A stretch of DNA of 64,000 nucleotides, from positions 1,178,001 through 1,242,000 of the forward strand of contig WOAB01000056.1 of assembly GCA_027886185.1 (NCBI GenBank). Direction: 5' to 3'. This stretch comes from Rheum nobile (Eukaryota > Streptophyta > Magnoliopsida > Caryophyllales > Polygonaceae). Shown piece by piece: positions 45,101-55,163 of this stretch. Each line of letters opens with the position of its first letter. The first letter of the stretch is position 1. Made by a program: the position numbers and the translations under genes. Under the pieces are notes generated by a model. It ran no database searches and was not told where the DNA came from. It saw nothing but the letters and a program-made list of their open reading frames with translations.

Positions 45101-46270
45101 TTGCCGAGCACCTGAGTGAGTTTCAGGAGCTAGTGAATCGGCTGAACAGAATGAAGTTGGTCCTAGATGATGAGCTGCAAGCTTTGTTGCTTTTGAGTTC
45201 TTTGCCGGATACCTGGGAGACTGGTTGTGTCCATCAACAACTCTGCACCGAGTAGCGTTGTGTCCTTGAGTACCGTGATTGATAGTCTCTACAATGAGGA
45301 GACTAGGAGGAAAGATATGGGCACTAACACTTCACAGACTCTGGCGACGACTTCAGAGAATAAGTCCAGAGCGAGAAGTAGAGAAAGAAAGGGACGTGGA
45401 AAATCCAGAGGAAAGTCACAAAATAGAGGGACATCTCAGAGTAAAGGAAGATGGCTTGCTTTCATTGTGGAAAAGAGGGACATATGAAGAGGAATTGCTA
45501 TGCCTTGAAGAAGAGCATGAGTGAAGAGAAGAATCAGAAAGAAGACGACAAGAACACCACTGCAGCTGTATACAGTGATGAAGAAGGTCTTGTTGTTCTT
45601 TCCTGTGTTGATGATCACGATGATGAGTCAGATTCTCGTGTAGAATGGATAGTGGACTCAGTTGCATCCTATCATGCTACACCGAGAAAGGGGATATTCA
45701 CCAGCTACAGAGCATGAGACTTTGGCAAGGTGAAGATGGGGAACACCAGCTACGCGGAGATTGTTGGTATGGGTGACATTTGTGTTCATACAAATGCGGG
45801 TTGCACGTTGACTCTGAAGAATGTGCGACATGTACCTGATCTGAGTATGAATTTGATTTCTCTTCATGCTTTGGACCTAGAGGGTTATCACAGTTATATT
45901 GGTGATAAGAGATGACAGCTGACTAAAGGCTCGATGGTGATTGCTAGAGGGAGTCTGAACTACACGTTGTACAAGACTCAGATGAAGGTCTTGAGAGATG
46001 ACTTGAATGCAGCTGAAGATGATGCATCGCCAAATTTATGGCACAGACGGCTGGCTCACATGAGTGAGAAAGGATTGCAGATTTTGGCGAAGAAGTCTCT
46101 CATTCCTTCCGCCAAAGGTACTCCTCTGAGCCCTTGTGATTATTTTTTGTTTGGTAAACAAACTAGAGTGTCATTTAGCAAATGTTCTGAAAGAAAAAAG
46201 AATTTGCTGGAACTGGTGTATTCTGATGTGTGTGGTCCCATTGATGTACCCACACTTGGTGGTTTAGGTG
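45101..46270 (+). pseudogene. Ty1/copia gag-protease-integrase start, decayed
   Basis: Gag part (HLSEFQELVNRLNRMK, LLSSLPDTWE) is followed by a CCHC knuckle CFHCGKEGHMKRNC, then protease VEWIVDSVASYHATP, in which the catalytic DSGAS has become DSVAS. The pre-integrase region has NLWHRRLAHMSEKG. Several stops and shifts occur (about 45716, 45913). The integrase stops at YSDVCGPIDVPTLGG and the sequence jumps directly to the 3' polypurine tract and LTR, so the rest of pol was deleted. Confidence 0.85.
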
Positions 46271-46299
46271 CGTGGTGGCCCGGTTTGTGATGGATTCAC

Positions 46300-46560
46300 A
46301 AGTGAGGGGGGGATTGTTGGGGTTACATGTGAATCCCATATTGGAATTGTGGAGGTTCCAAGCCTAGCATATAAGTACATGGGTTACTCCTCTTATTACC
46401 AATTGGTTTTAAGATGGAACCCCATTGGGCTTATGTGTTGGGCTTGGTGGTTGTGGCCCAATAATATTTCTCCCCCCAGTGTAGATCTCCATCATGGCCT
46501 GCAGAATTCAAGAGCATATATATATAGCACATGCACTTGGGCTTTTGTTTTCTAGTTAAC
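46300..46560 (+). mobile_element. Copia 3' polypurine tract and part of the LTR
   Basis: AAGTGAGGGGGGGATTG at 46300-46316 is a polypurine tract; the LTR follows with TGTTGGGGTTACATGTGAATC at 46315. It continues with GCATATAAGTACATGGG. The LTR end is not found; it probably breaks off near 46560. Confidence 0.65.
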
Positions 46561-46899
46561 TAAGAGAGGAATGTATGAAAAACTTTGGAGCAGCATCACA
46601 AGCCTAAATTGGAAAAACAGAACACTTCAAATGCACTGTTTAAAGAAGGAAATTTACCTAAACCAATATCAACATATCATGCCAAATCTACTAACTTCCA
46701 TCACTACAACTATTAGTTATTAGCCTGAAACAAGGGATAACTGTGTGGTTAGATGTTCCCTTGAATCGCTGTAGTAGGGATTGATTCTCGCCCTCTCTTG
46801 GATTTCAATGCAGGCGATGCATACACAAAGGTTAACAATTTTGACTTTTTAGTTTTTTTCTTCAAACTTCAACTGCAACTAGTCAAACTTCAGTTGCTC

Positions 46900-47115
46900 G
46901 ATCCAGAAGGACTCCCAGGATTCAAGCTCAACGTAGCCGGGACACAAACCCTAGCACTAGCGAAATCAACACCATCGCTCATCGCTCTCTTGAGCGGCCT
47001 CGGTTGATCCTCCTCTTCCGACGGCGATCGGCGGCGAATCAGCGTTCAGTTCCAGTGGTTCTTGATAGCGTTGTCGGTGCGTCCGTTGAGGAGGCGAGCG
47101 ACCGTGGCCCACTTG
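46900..47115 (-). pseudogene. R2R3-MYB (subgroup 22-like) gene fragment
   Basis: On minus, DNKWATVARLLNGRTDNAIK is the second half of an R3 MYB repeat, followed by NHWN and then a stop where members of this group have a serine codon. Further on the same frame gives RPLKRAMSDGV and LSLNPGSPSGSS, matching the MYB44/MYB70/MYB73-type region after the DNA-binding domain. R2 and the first half of R3 are missing. A dead captured or translocated fragment. Confidence 0.8.
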
Positions 47116-47570
47116 TTGTCGTCGACCTCCACCTCGGCCAGCTCGCTTCCAAGACCAACCAGTCCCTCCGCCCCTCCTTCGCCGACGACGGTTTCCTCAC
47201 GCTATCTCACTCATGCAGTGACTACTCCGGTGCAGCGTTCAGATACTCTGTTTTACTCCGACTCCTCCATTGACAGCATCCTCCAAGACATCTCAGAGGA
47301 ACCAAACACAATTTCAACCACAGAAGTTGAAAAACAGTTTCTGGAGGAAATTGCCCAAACCCTTCTCTCAGATTCTTCTCCGACTCACCAAATGGAGAAT
47401 CTTTCACTCTACCAACAACAAACCCAATTCACCCACCTGCAAAATTCCCCTGATTTTCAGATTTGCCCTGTTTCTAAAGTCAAATTGGAGGAGTCTCAAA
47501 TTCCTATGGGGTTTGGGTCTTTGCCAAGTTCGAATGAGTTTTTCTGTGGAAGCCACAGCTATGGCGGGTG
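47116..47570 (+). pseudogene. Unrecognised gene-like fragment beside the MYB piece
   Basis: An open plus frame (part of 47062-47703) has a gene-like composition: SDTLFYSDSSIDSILQDISE, then EKQFLEEIAQTLLSDSS and a Gln-rich stretch. I do not recognise the family; it resembles the acidic/Gln-rich parts of a transcription factor. Its right edge runs into a gypsy LTR near 47571. Confidence 0.4.
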
Positions 47571-48025
47571 TGGAGGAGAGATGATGCGTTCCTGCCTTCG
47601 AATGCCGAATCGAGATCTTGGTGGTGAGTCGCGCGTGTCGAATTCAAGGAGGGAATGGTGGAACGCGGTATTGTCTTGTCGCGCAAGTGAGGGAGCGCGA
47701 TGATTGGTGATGGCTCGACAGGTGAGCGAAGCCGTAGCGTCGGCAACAGAGGGGATAAACTCGACTGGATCGAGTGGGAGGCCGTAGCGTCGGCGGCGGA
47801 GGAAGGAGATGAGAAGAGAGAGTTTGGGGTGACGTCGATCTAAGGTTGGAGGCAAAAAGGCTCTCGACAAAAGCTTAGATTAAAATTGACGTAACCTAGT
47901 ACAGAAGGTCGAGATGACCTTTTATAAGGGATAGCGGGACTCGGGTGGACCGAGTCTCGCTTAATGGGCTAGCTCACGCGACACGCGTGAAACACACGCC
48001 CAAAAAGAAATAACTAACAAAATAT
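47571..48025 (-). mobile_element. Probable 3' LTR of the truncated gypsy element
   Basis: On minus it follows the end of pol. It has a TATA-like CTTATAAAAG near 47920, a C/T-rich leader, and two copies of CGACGCTACGGC (complement of GCCGTAGCGTCG at 47730 and 47781). Both LTR edges are estimates; no second LTR exists. Confidence 0.5.
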
Positions 48026-48050
48026 TAATGTTCTAAAATGACAAAACAAC

Positions 48051-50390
48051 TCAAAGATCGCGTTCAATGATGGTGGAGAGTATCTTGATAGAGAACGTGT
48101 TCTCTCGGCTTGGCTGGAGGCTTCTGAGGGAGAACGTGGTCTCTTGCATTCCTTGGCTAGCGACGACGAGCACACTCAATGATTGTGTCGCATTGACGAT
48201 GGCTTTGGCACGCGATCTGGTTATCAGGCCTTGTGAGCGCATGCTCATAGCTTCTTCTTCCTCTGTGGCAGTCATGGTGGGTAGGAGTGCATCACCCTCC
48301 CCCACTTGGTTGTGAAGCATCCCCGCTTCACCATCATCGAACTTTGGCTCCACATATGGTTCCAAGTCGGCGACGTTGAAGGTCGCGTGGACACCGTAGT
48401 CTGGTGAAAGCTCGAGCTCGTAGGCGTTGTCGCCAATGGCCTTCACAACACGGAAAGGACCATCACCGCGTTGGGCTAGTTTTGATTTGTGCTTGGTTGG
48501 AAAACGGCCTTTGCGAAGATGCATCCACACCAAGTCTCCTGGGGCAAATATAACGCGGCAGCGCCCACGATTGTGCTGTATGGCATATTGATTAGCATGG
48601 CGTTCCAGCTGCTCCCGTATTCGCTGATGCAGGTCCTGGATCATCGCGGCGCGGTTGGCTGCGCTATTGTGCTCATTGTCCTTCAGAGGCCGCGGAATCA
48701 TGTCGAGTGGTGTCAACGGGTTTCTTCCATAGACCACCTCGAACGGTGTGAGCTTTGTCGCGGAGTGTCTGGACCTGTTATAAGAAAACTCAATAATTGC
48801 AAGTAAGTCTTCTCAACGCTTGGGGTTGGATTTGAGCATGGTCCTAAGGAGGGCTCCTAGGGTTCGATTGGTCACCTCTGTTTTGCCATCTGTTTGTGGG
48901 TAATAGTTAGTTGAAAACAAAAGTTTGGTACCCAACTTTCCCCAAAGTGTTCTCCAGAAAAGTCCCACGAATTTGGTGTCGCGATCACTCACAACAGACC
49001 TAGGGATCCCATGTAAACGGATCACGTTGTCAAAAAACAACGTGGCGATTTCACTAGCAGTGTGTATGGTCTTGCACGCGATGAAATGTGCCATTTTGGA
49101 AAATCTGTCCACAACAACAAAGATGGAGTCCTTACCCCTATGAGAGAGAGGCAAACCGGTGATGAAGTTCATGGACAAATCTTCCCAATGGCCTAATGGA
49201 ATGGGCAATGGCGTGTAGAGGCCATAGGGATGGGAACTAGCCTTTGCGCGTTGACACGTGACACAACTTTTACAATATCGCGTCACATGTGTGGTCATGC
49301 GCGGCCAAAAGAAGTGCTCGCGAAGGGCAGTTAGTGTCTTGTGAACCCCAAAATGACCGCATCCTTCATGTGCTTCTTGGATGAGGAGTTTCCTAATGGG
49401 TGAGCTAGGAATGCACATGCGCCCGGCTTTGTAAAGGTACCCCTCATGTAAAAAGTACGTCTCAAACTCGCGGTCCCTAAGGCAGTGTTCAAGGATTGGC
49501 TTAAAAAATGGATAAATCCTTAATCAACACGAAGCCAAGTAGTTTAGATTGAAGATGAGTAAGGAGAACATACATGCGAGAAAGTGCGTCGGCTACCACA
49601 TTATCCTTACCTTTCTTATGCACAACGACGTAGGGAAACGTCTCCATGAATTCTACCCAACGAGCATGGCGGCGGCTGAGGTGGGCTTGACTCTTCAGAT
49701 AGTTGATGGCCGCGTGGTCCGAGTGGATCACGAACTCGCGTGGCCAGAGATAGTGTTGTCATATCTTGAGCACGCGGACAAGAGCATAGAGCTCCTTGTC
49801 GTAGGTGGGGTAGTTCAAACTTGCCCCTATGAGCTTCTCGCTGAAGAACGCGATGGGCTTCTTGTCCTGGTGTAGGACTCCACCAATGCCCACATTTGAC
49901 GCGTCACATTCAATTTCAAAGTGCTTGGTGAAGTCTGGGAGTTGTAGCAGTAGCGCGTTACACAAGGCTTATTTCAACGCGTTGAACGCGTGAGCGTGGT
50001 TGTCCTTCCAATTCACCACGGCACCCTTTTTTGTGAGCTCATGTAGAGGCGTGGCTATGGAACTGAAGTCGCGAACAAATCTCCTGTAGAAGCCTGCCAA
50101 GCCAAGGAAGCTTCTAACCATTGTTGGAGTGGTAGGTGTTGGCCAATCTCAGATGGCCTTCACCTTGTCTTCATCCACGCGGAGCCCATCTTTGGAGACC
50201 ACGTAGCCCAGAAAGTTGGTAGTATCGGATGCAAAACGACACTTGCCAAGGTTGGCATACAAGTGTTCGTGTCTCAAGCACTCTAATACAAGTCTAAGGT
50301 GCTTTACATGTTCATCTAGACTACGTGAATACACCAAGATGTCATCAAAGTAGACTACAACAAATTTTCTCAGAAATTCTATCAGAACAT
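48051..50390 (-). pseudogene. Ty3/gypsy pol remnant (RT end, RNase H, integrase)
   Basis: Pieces in minus order: reverse transcriptase end (HLYANLGKCRF, NFLGYVVSKDG) at 50149-50337; RNase H (MIHSDHAAINYLKSQAHLS, VADALSRM) at 49501-49965 in two frames; integrase at 48813-49418 with an HHCC zinc finger (HEGCGHFGVHKT...CKSCVTC) and DDE residues (VVVDRFSKMAHF, SDRDTKF, TDGKTEVTNR); C-terminal part at 48051-48737 with a GPY/F-type GDGPFRVVKAIGDNAYELEL. Several stops and shifts. The 5' half (gag, protease, most RT) is missing. Confidence 0.88.
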
Positions 50391-50570
50391 GGCCTTCACA
50401 ACACGGAAAGGACCATCACCGCGTTGGGCTAGTTTTGATTTGTGCTTGGTTGGAAAACGGCATTTGCGAAGATGCATCCACACCAAGTCTCCTGGGACAA
50501 ATATAACGCGGCGGCACCCACGGTTGTGCTGTATGGCATATTGATTAGCTGCGAACAAATCTCCTGTAGA
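50388..50570. repeat. Templated filler DNA at the truncated end of the gypsy element
   Basis: 50388-50548 is a near-copy of 48437-48597, inside the same element (from ATGGCCTTCACAACAC to GCATATTGATTAGC). It joins directly to a copy of 50072-50091 (GCGAACAAATCTCCTGTAG at 50550-50569). Beyond it is unrelated DNA. Such chained copies are typical of break repair by template switching. Confidence 0.85.
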
Positions 50571-51111
50571 TGGAGTATGTTATAAATTAACCTCCTCATG
50601 GATCACCTCGAGATCTATATGATTATGGTCCTCTTATTACTTGTTTTCATTATGATTACATAGTCACGTTGAGTGCCTGTTTCAATGATTTTCTAATTTA
50701 TTAATTATAAATAACTTGTGAGTAATTATCTAATTTTCCAAATAAAAGTACCCTAATTGCAAGCATTCTTATAAGCACATCGTATCAAACAAACTTCCAC
50801 TAATTTGCTATTGCAGGGAAATTAAAAAACGGATTTCCTCCTAACACGGAGTATGTTTTTTTATTTATTTATCACAAGTCACAACTTATAACTAAGTTAA
50901 TTAAACATGACACTTAATTATTAAGCAAACTTACATGACTCGAATATTATTTTCTTCCCAGCCCCCAAACACTTTAATTTGGACTATTTTCAAGCCATAT
51001 TATACAACCAAGCTCTGGCATGCACTTTTCTCGACCATATCTTATATTACATCATATATATATATATATAACAACGACCACAACCTAGCAATATAACTTG
51101 AACCGACCCGG
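50571..51111. other. Downstream flank of the WRKY gene
   Basis: AT-rich, no gene. TA dinucleotide repeat near 51055-51070, about 45 bp beyond the WRKY stop codon. Confidence 0.6.
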
Positions 51112-52611
51112 CTAGTTAAAACCCGGTCCACCACTTGACCCGGACCCGGACCCAGAAGAAGAACCCGACCCGTCACCCGAGTAATCAAATCTCTTGTAAT
51201 ACTTCTTGAGTTCTTCCATACTCCTAATCATGTCTTGATCCACCATTAAATTGGGGATTAGCATCCCCTCCTCGTCCTCGTCGCCGTCGTCCAACTCGAT
51301 CACCTCGATCGCCGCCTTCGGAGCCTGTGTAACTATTTCCGGAGGCGGCGGTGGCGGTGGAGGCTGAACCAAAGGCGGCGGGAGGAGGAGTTGGTGGGAG
51401 ACGGGGACAACGTCGATGAGAGAGGCGAGAACCGAACCGGGGAGTTGGGTGGGCTGAACCGGGTTCAGGTGAACATGCTCGCCTTTGTAGGTGACCATGT
51501 AGAAATCAGGATCCACCCGAATCTTCTCCACTTGCTTCTTGGCTGTACACCCTTTTGAGGTGCTGCATCTGAAGTAACTCCTGCATGCACATAACACATA
51601 CTAGTATATAATTAAATACTATTCATTTATTATTACTGTTCCATCGGTGGTAATTTATAATCAATGCATCATAACTGAAAAATACAAAATAAAATTAGAA
51701 AAAAAAAAAGACCTTGGGTAAGTGCAGCCTTTGATGGGCTTCTGGCCGTACTTACGCCATGCCCAACTGTCCACCGTCTGCACGTTCGCCGCCGCCACTA
51801 CAAACGCTATATCCTTCTTCACCACCGGCCTCCTTCTCAACCATAACAGAAAATATATACAAAAAAAAAGGTAAAAAGCTTTTTCAAAACAAAATTTCAT
51901 CAAATCACCTCAAACTTAAAGGTTTTGATATTTCTCTCAAATCACCATTTTTTTTTTAAAAAACACCACCTTACTTTTTCTTGGTTGCTCACAAATTCAC
52001 ACAAAATGAACCACCTCAAACTTGTTTTCTTAGGGTAAGAGTAAGGAAATTTTCAAAAATACAAATTTTGTCACCTCTTTTTTTAATTGTTTATCGAAAT
52101 CACCCAAAACCAACGTAAATAGTTTTTTTTTTTTTTTTCAAACGTAATTTTTGTTGAAAACTTCGATAAAGTTTGAGTGGATTTTTTTAGAAGAAAAAAA
52201 AAGTAACAGATCGAAGGGTACGTGATTTTATGTAAACTATGAGAGTAATTAATTTACAACGCAATGAAATGATGAAAAAGAAATCAGTTAGAGGTAATTA
52301 ATAAAGAGAAATGAATACTTAAGCTGTTGCCAGTATATGTGCTGCCATAACAAAAGTTGTTGTTGTGCTTCAAAGCTCTGAATCACCTTCACCCTAATTA
52401 GCTCCTCCTCCTTCCGCCGCCGCTGCTCCGCCAGATCCATGGCGGCCGCAGCCGGTGGCGGTGGTGGTGGAGGCGGAGATATCACCATCTGCTGCTGCTG
52501 CTGAGGTGGCTGCTGAAGATCGGAGGAAAAGTAGATTTCGTACAATTTAGCAAAGAGTCTGTCGTCATCGTTGTTGTCGTCGCTGCTATTTGGTGAATTT
52601 CCGACGTCCAT
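51112..52611 (-). CDS. WRKY transcription factor, group IIe (WRKY22/27/29-like)
   Basis: Binds W-box DNA in the nucleus; close relatives act in immune and senescence signalling. Three exons on minus: 52319-52611, 51713-51835, 51112-51580, all with GT-AG ends, giving 294 aa. WRKYGQK is at residues 124-130 and the zinc finger is C144-X5-C150-X23-H174-X-H176. The second intron falls in the PR codon of the domain, the position typical of group II/III WRKYs. The N-terminus has poly-Gln and poly-Pro/Ala tracts; the C-terminus has an acidic patch and MLIPNLMV, as in WRKY22/27/29, then a Gly/Ser run. Some domain residues are unusual (KGCTYPRSYFRCSTSKGCTA where SPYPR.YYRCSSSKGC is usual). A TATA-like TTATAAATAA (minus) lies about 125-135 bp before the ATG. 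Confidence 0.93.
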
Positions 52612-52735
52612 TTTTAGGGTTTGAGATTTCTAGAAAATGGGTTTGGAGGAGACGGTGCTGATGATGTTTGTACTCATGCTAAATGGTATGGGGGATGAAG
52701 AGATAGAGGTGAAGATGCTAAAAATGATTTATTCG

Positions 52736-52747
52736 GTTATTTATAAT
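52736..52747 (-). promoter_or_regulatory. TATA-like box of the WRKY gene
   Basis: Minus-strand TTATAAATAA about 130 bp ahead of the start codon, with a purine/pyrimidine-biased leader between. Position fits a short 5' UTR. Confidence 0.45.
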
Positions 52748-55163
52748 GGGGGGTAATAATAGGGTTTTTAAAATTCAATATTAGTAATTTGGGGAAAATA
52801 TTTCATTTCCATTGTTTTCTGTTGGTAGAAATTGGGATAGGGAATAAAAAACTGTGGGTTTTGATACCCATTTTATTTTGTCATCTTTTTCTCTATGATT
52901 TTTGTCTGTTCTTTTAGGGGAAAAAATGATTTTTTTTTGTAAGAAATGGGCAAGGTGCATCATGCATGTGTATTATATATATTATTTTGACCAAAAATAT
53001 ATATAGTATAATTTTCTTGTGTTCATAGAAGTGGGGACAAGTGTCAAAGAAGCTAGGGCTTTTTCTCTTATGAGATCAGCTAGGGCTTTTCCTCCTTTCA
53101 TAAACATGAAAAATGAAGAGTCTGGTATAGATTTTGAGCGAGATCTTGGAGGTGAGTGGTGTGTGTAATAATTAATTTTTCTTGGTTACAAATTCACCGG
53201 GGAGAGTTTTTTTTTTTTTGGAAGTGATAAACATATTTTTAAAGGGTGAGACTTGAGAGAGAAATTTTAATATTTAACAATCTCATTTAGCTATGTTCAG
53301 CAAAGTTTTTTTAATAAACGGAATTTGGCTTTTATTTAATGTAATATTGGACAAAAAAATGTCAATTTATTAAGAAAGTTGTACTAGATTACTGTAACTT
53401 AATTTTGTCAATTTTTTAATGTGATTCCTCAAGATTATTAAAGATTAACAAATTTTTTGAAAATATTAAAAATTAACAAGTTGAATTTAACTATTTCCCA
53501 TTGTAGCTTGTAATACCGAGTAAGGCTTTTAAATAACTAAGTCAATAAATACAGTTTCTGGATATATCGAACAAACCTTAGTTATAGTGGAGAAAATTAT
53601 GTTTTGTTAGTTTAAAGTAACTATTTATATGATATACAAGTTCATTATAATGGAAAAGAAAATCGAACATGTAATCGTGACTATTATATTTATCAGTTGC
53701 GTTGAGAAGATACGTTTAATTAGGATTCACTTTAATTATGTGACATATCTGATTTACGTCGGTCGTACAATTAAAAAAACCTAACAATAAGACGAGTTTT
53801 ATAAAAGAAATTGATGCATGAAGCTAGCTATATGACTATATGAGACATATAGTAATTATAATAGAGTTGCATGCTGATTTATACTGATAACATTCCAAGT
53901 ATCGGAATTAACTCATTCAACTTCACATGTCAATTTTTTTAATTGCTATAAACTGTCAACCTTTTAAGCAGTATAGATTAAAGCATTAAACTGTATGTTC
54001 TCCTTTTTTTAATTTGTAGAATGCTACGTACCCTAATTAATTAGAGAGAACTGCTTCTTCTTTATTTCTTGCTAGAGGAGATCGACTATTGATTTCTTAG
54101 GAAACATATTGCTTTTTTCCTGTAGAGGAATTTGTTGTCTTTGTCCTTCAAAGCTGTCACTATTTTCTCTAGAAATTTGTTAGAGAAAACGATAGTTGCA
54201 ATGGATAACGATCATGGTAATATCATACAAGCTAGGCTTTGCTTCCAAACACATATTATACATTCTTATATAATTAGGGGTCCGTTTGGATTCCTTTTAA
54301 AATACATTGAAATATAAACTTGTATTAAATTGATAATTTGATATAAGATAATGTATTTTAATGTATTATATTTGAGAATCCAAACAAATCCTAGGTCATA
54401 TGCATAATTTAAGTGTACGTAGGCCGGTCAAGTGCAGTATAAGTTTTGAACAATTGTTAAGAAATCTAACTGATATTTATCTTTAGTAGTCATGTTCTTA
54501 ATTTTTTTTATATGATCAAAATAATAATGGAAAATCATCCTGCCTTAATTCCTTTTTTCCCCTTTGAGTAGCTAGGTTTCTATATCTACTGTATTTGTTT
54601 ATGTATTTACTGGAAAAAAAATCTATATATAGTCATTCATATATTCTTCATTTGCTGATTGATCTATCAAAAACCTTAGCAGAACTCTTTGTAGCTCTGG
54701 TAAAGAGAATTATTTGGATTAATAAACAAAATGATGCAATGTATTTCTTGAGTAATATGTGGGATAAATACTGGGGTAGATTTTCTTATTGCTGGTTGAA
54801 CCCACCTAACATTTTTTGTATCAGGTTACCCAAAAGAATCAAAAGATGTTAATCATATTCTCCTTATGATCAATAAGATTTAGTAGCATTTAGTCAAGTC
54901 ACTTTAGATACTTAACTAAAAACTTATTATCAAACACTTAAAATAATACTAATGCTTCCTTTTTCTAGACAACTTAGCATCCTTATGCCCACTCCTAAGC
55001 TCAACCAGACAAGTTTCTATGATTCTATCGCTCGATTTGCACTCGACGAACAAACGTACTTAGCTTGGTTGTGTAGAAAATGCAATGAACAAAGGAAGTT
55101 TCCAATTTCAACTTGGTTGTGTAAGTTTTGGTAGTTAGCTTCAAGGATACCTTATGATTATTG
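52748..55163. other. Intergenic DNA between PrimPol and WRKY
   Basis: AT-rich. Contains a small MITE-like sequence at about 54278-54395. The 61-85-codon plus-strand frames (54132, 54595, 54952) show no domain or gene-like codon use. Confidence 0.55.
54278..54395. mobile_element. Small MITE-like inverted-repeat element
   Basis: GGGTCCGTTTGGATTC at the left and GAATCCAAACAAATCC at the right form imperfect inverted ends around AT-rich DNA of about 85 bp. TAGG occurs outside both ends, a weak target-copy candidate. Confidence 0.5.

Noticed and set aside
54132..55134. Small plus-strand ORFs between WRKY and PrimPol
   Set aside because: Short, AT-rich, no domain, no homologous look, and no consistent splice structure.
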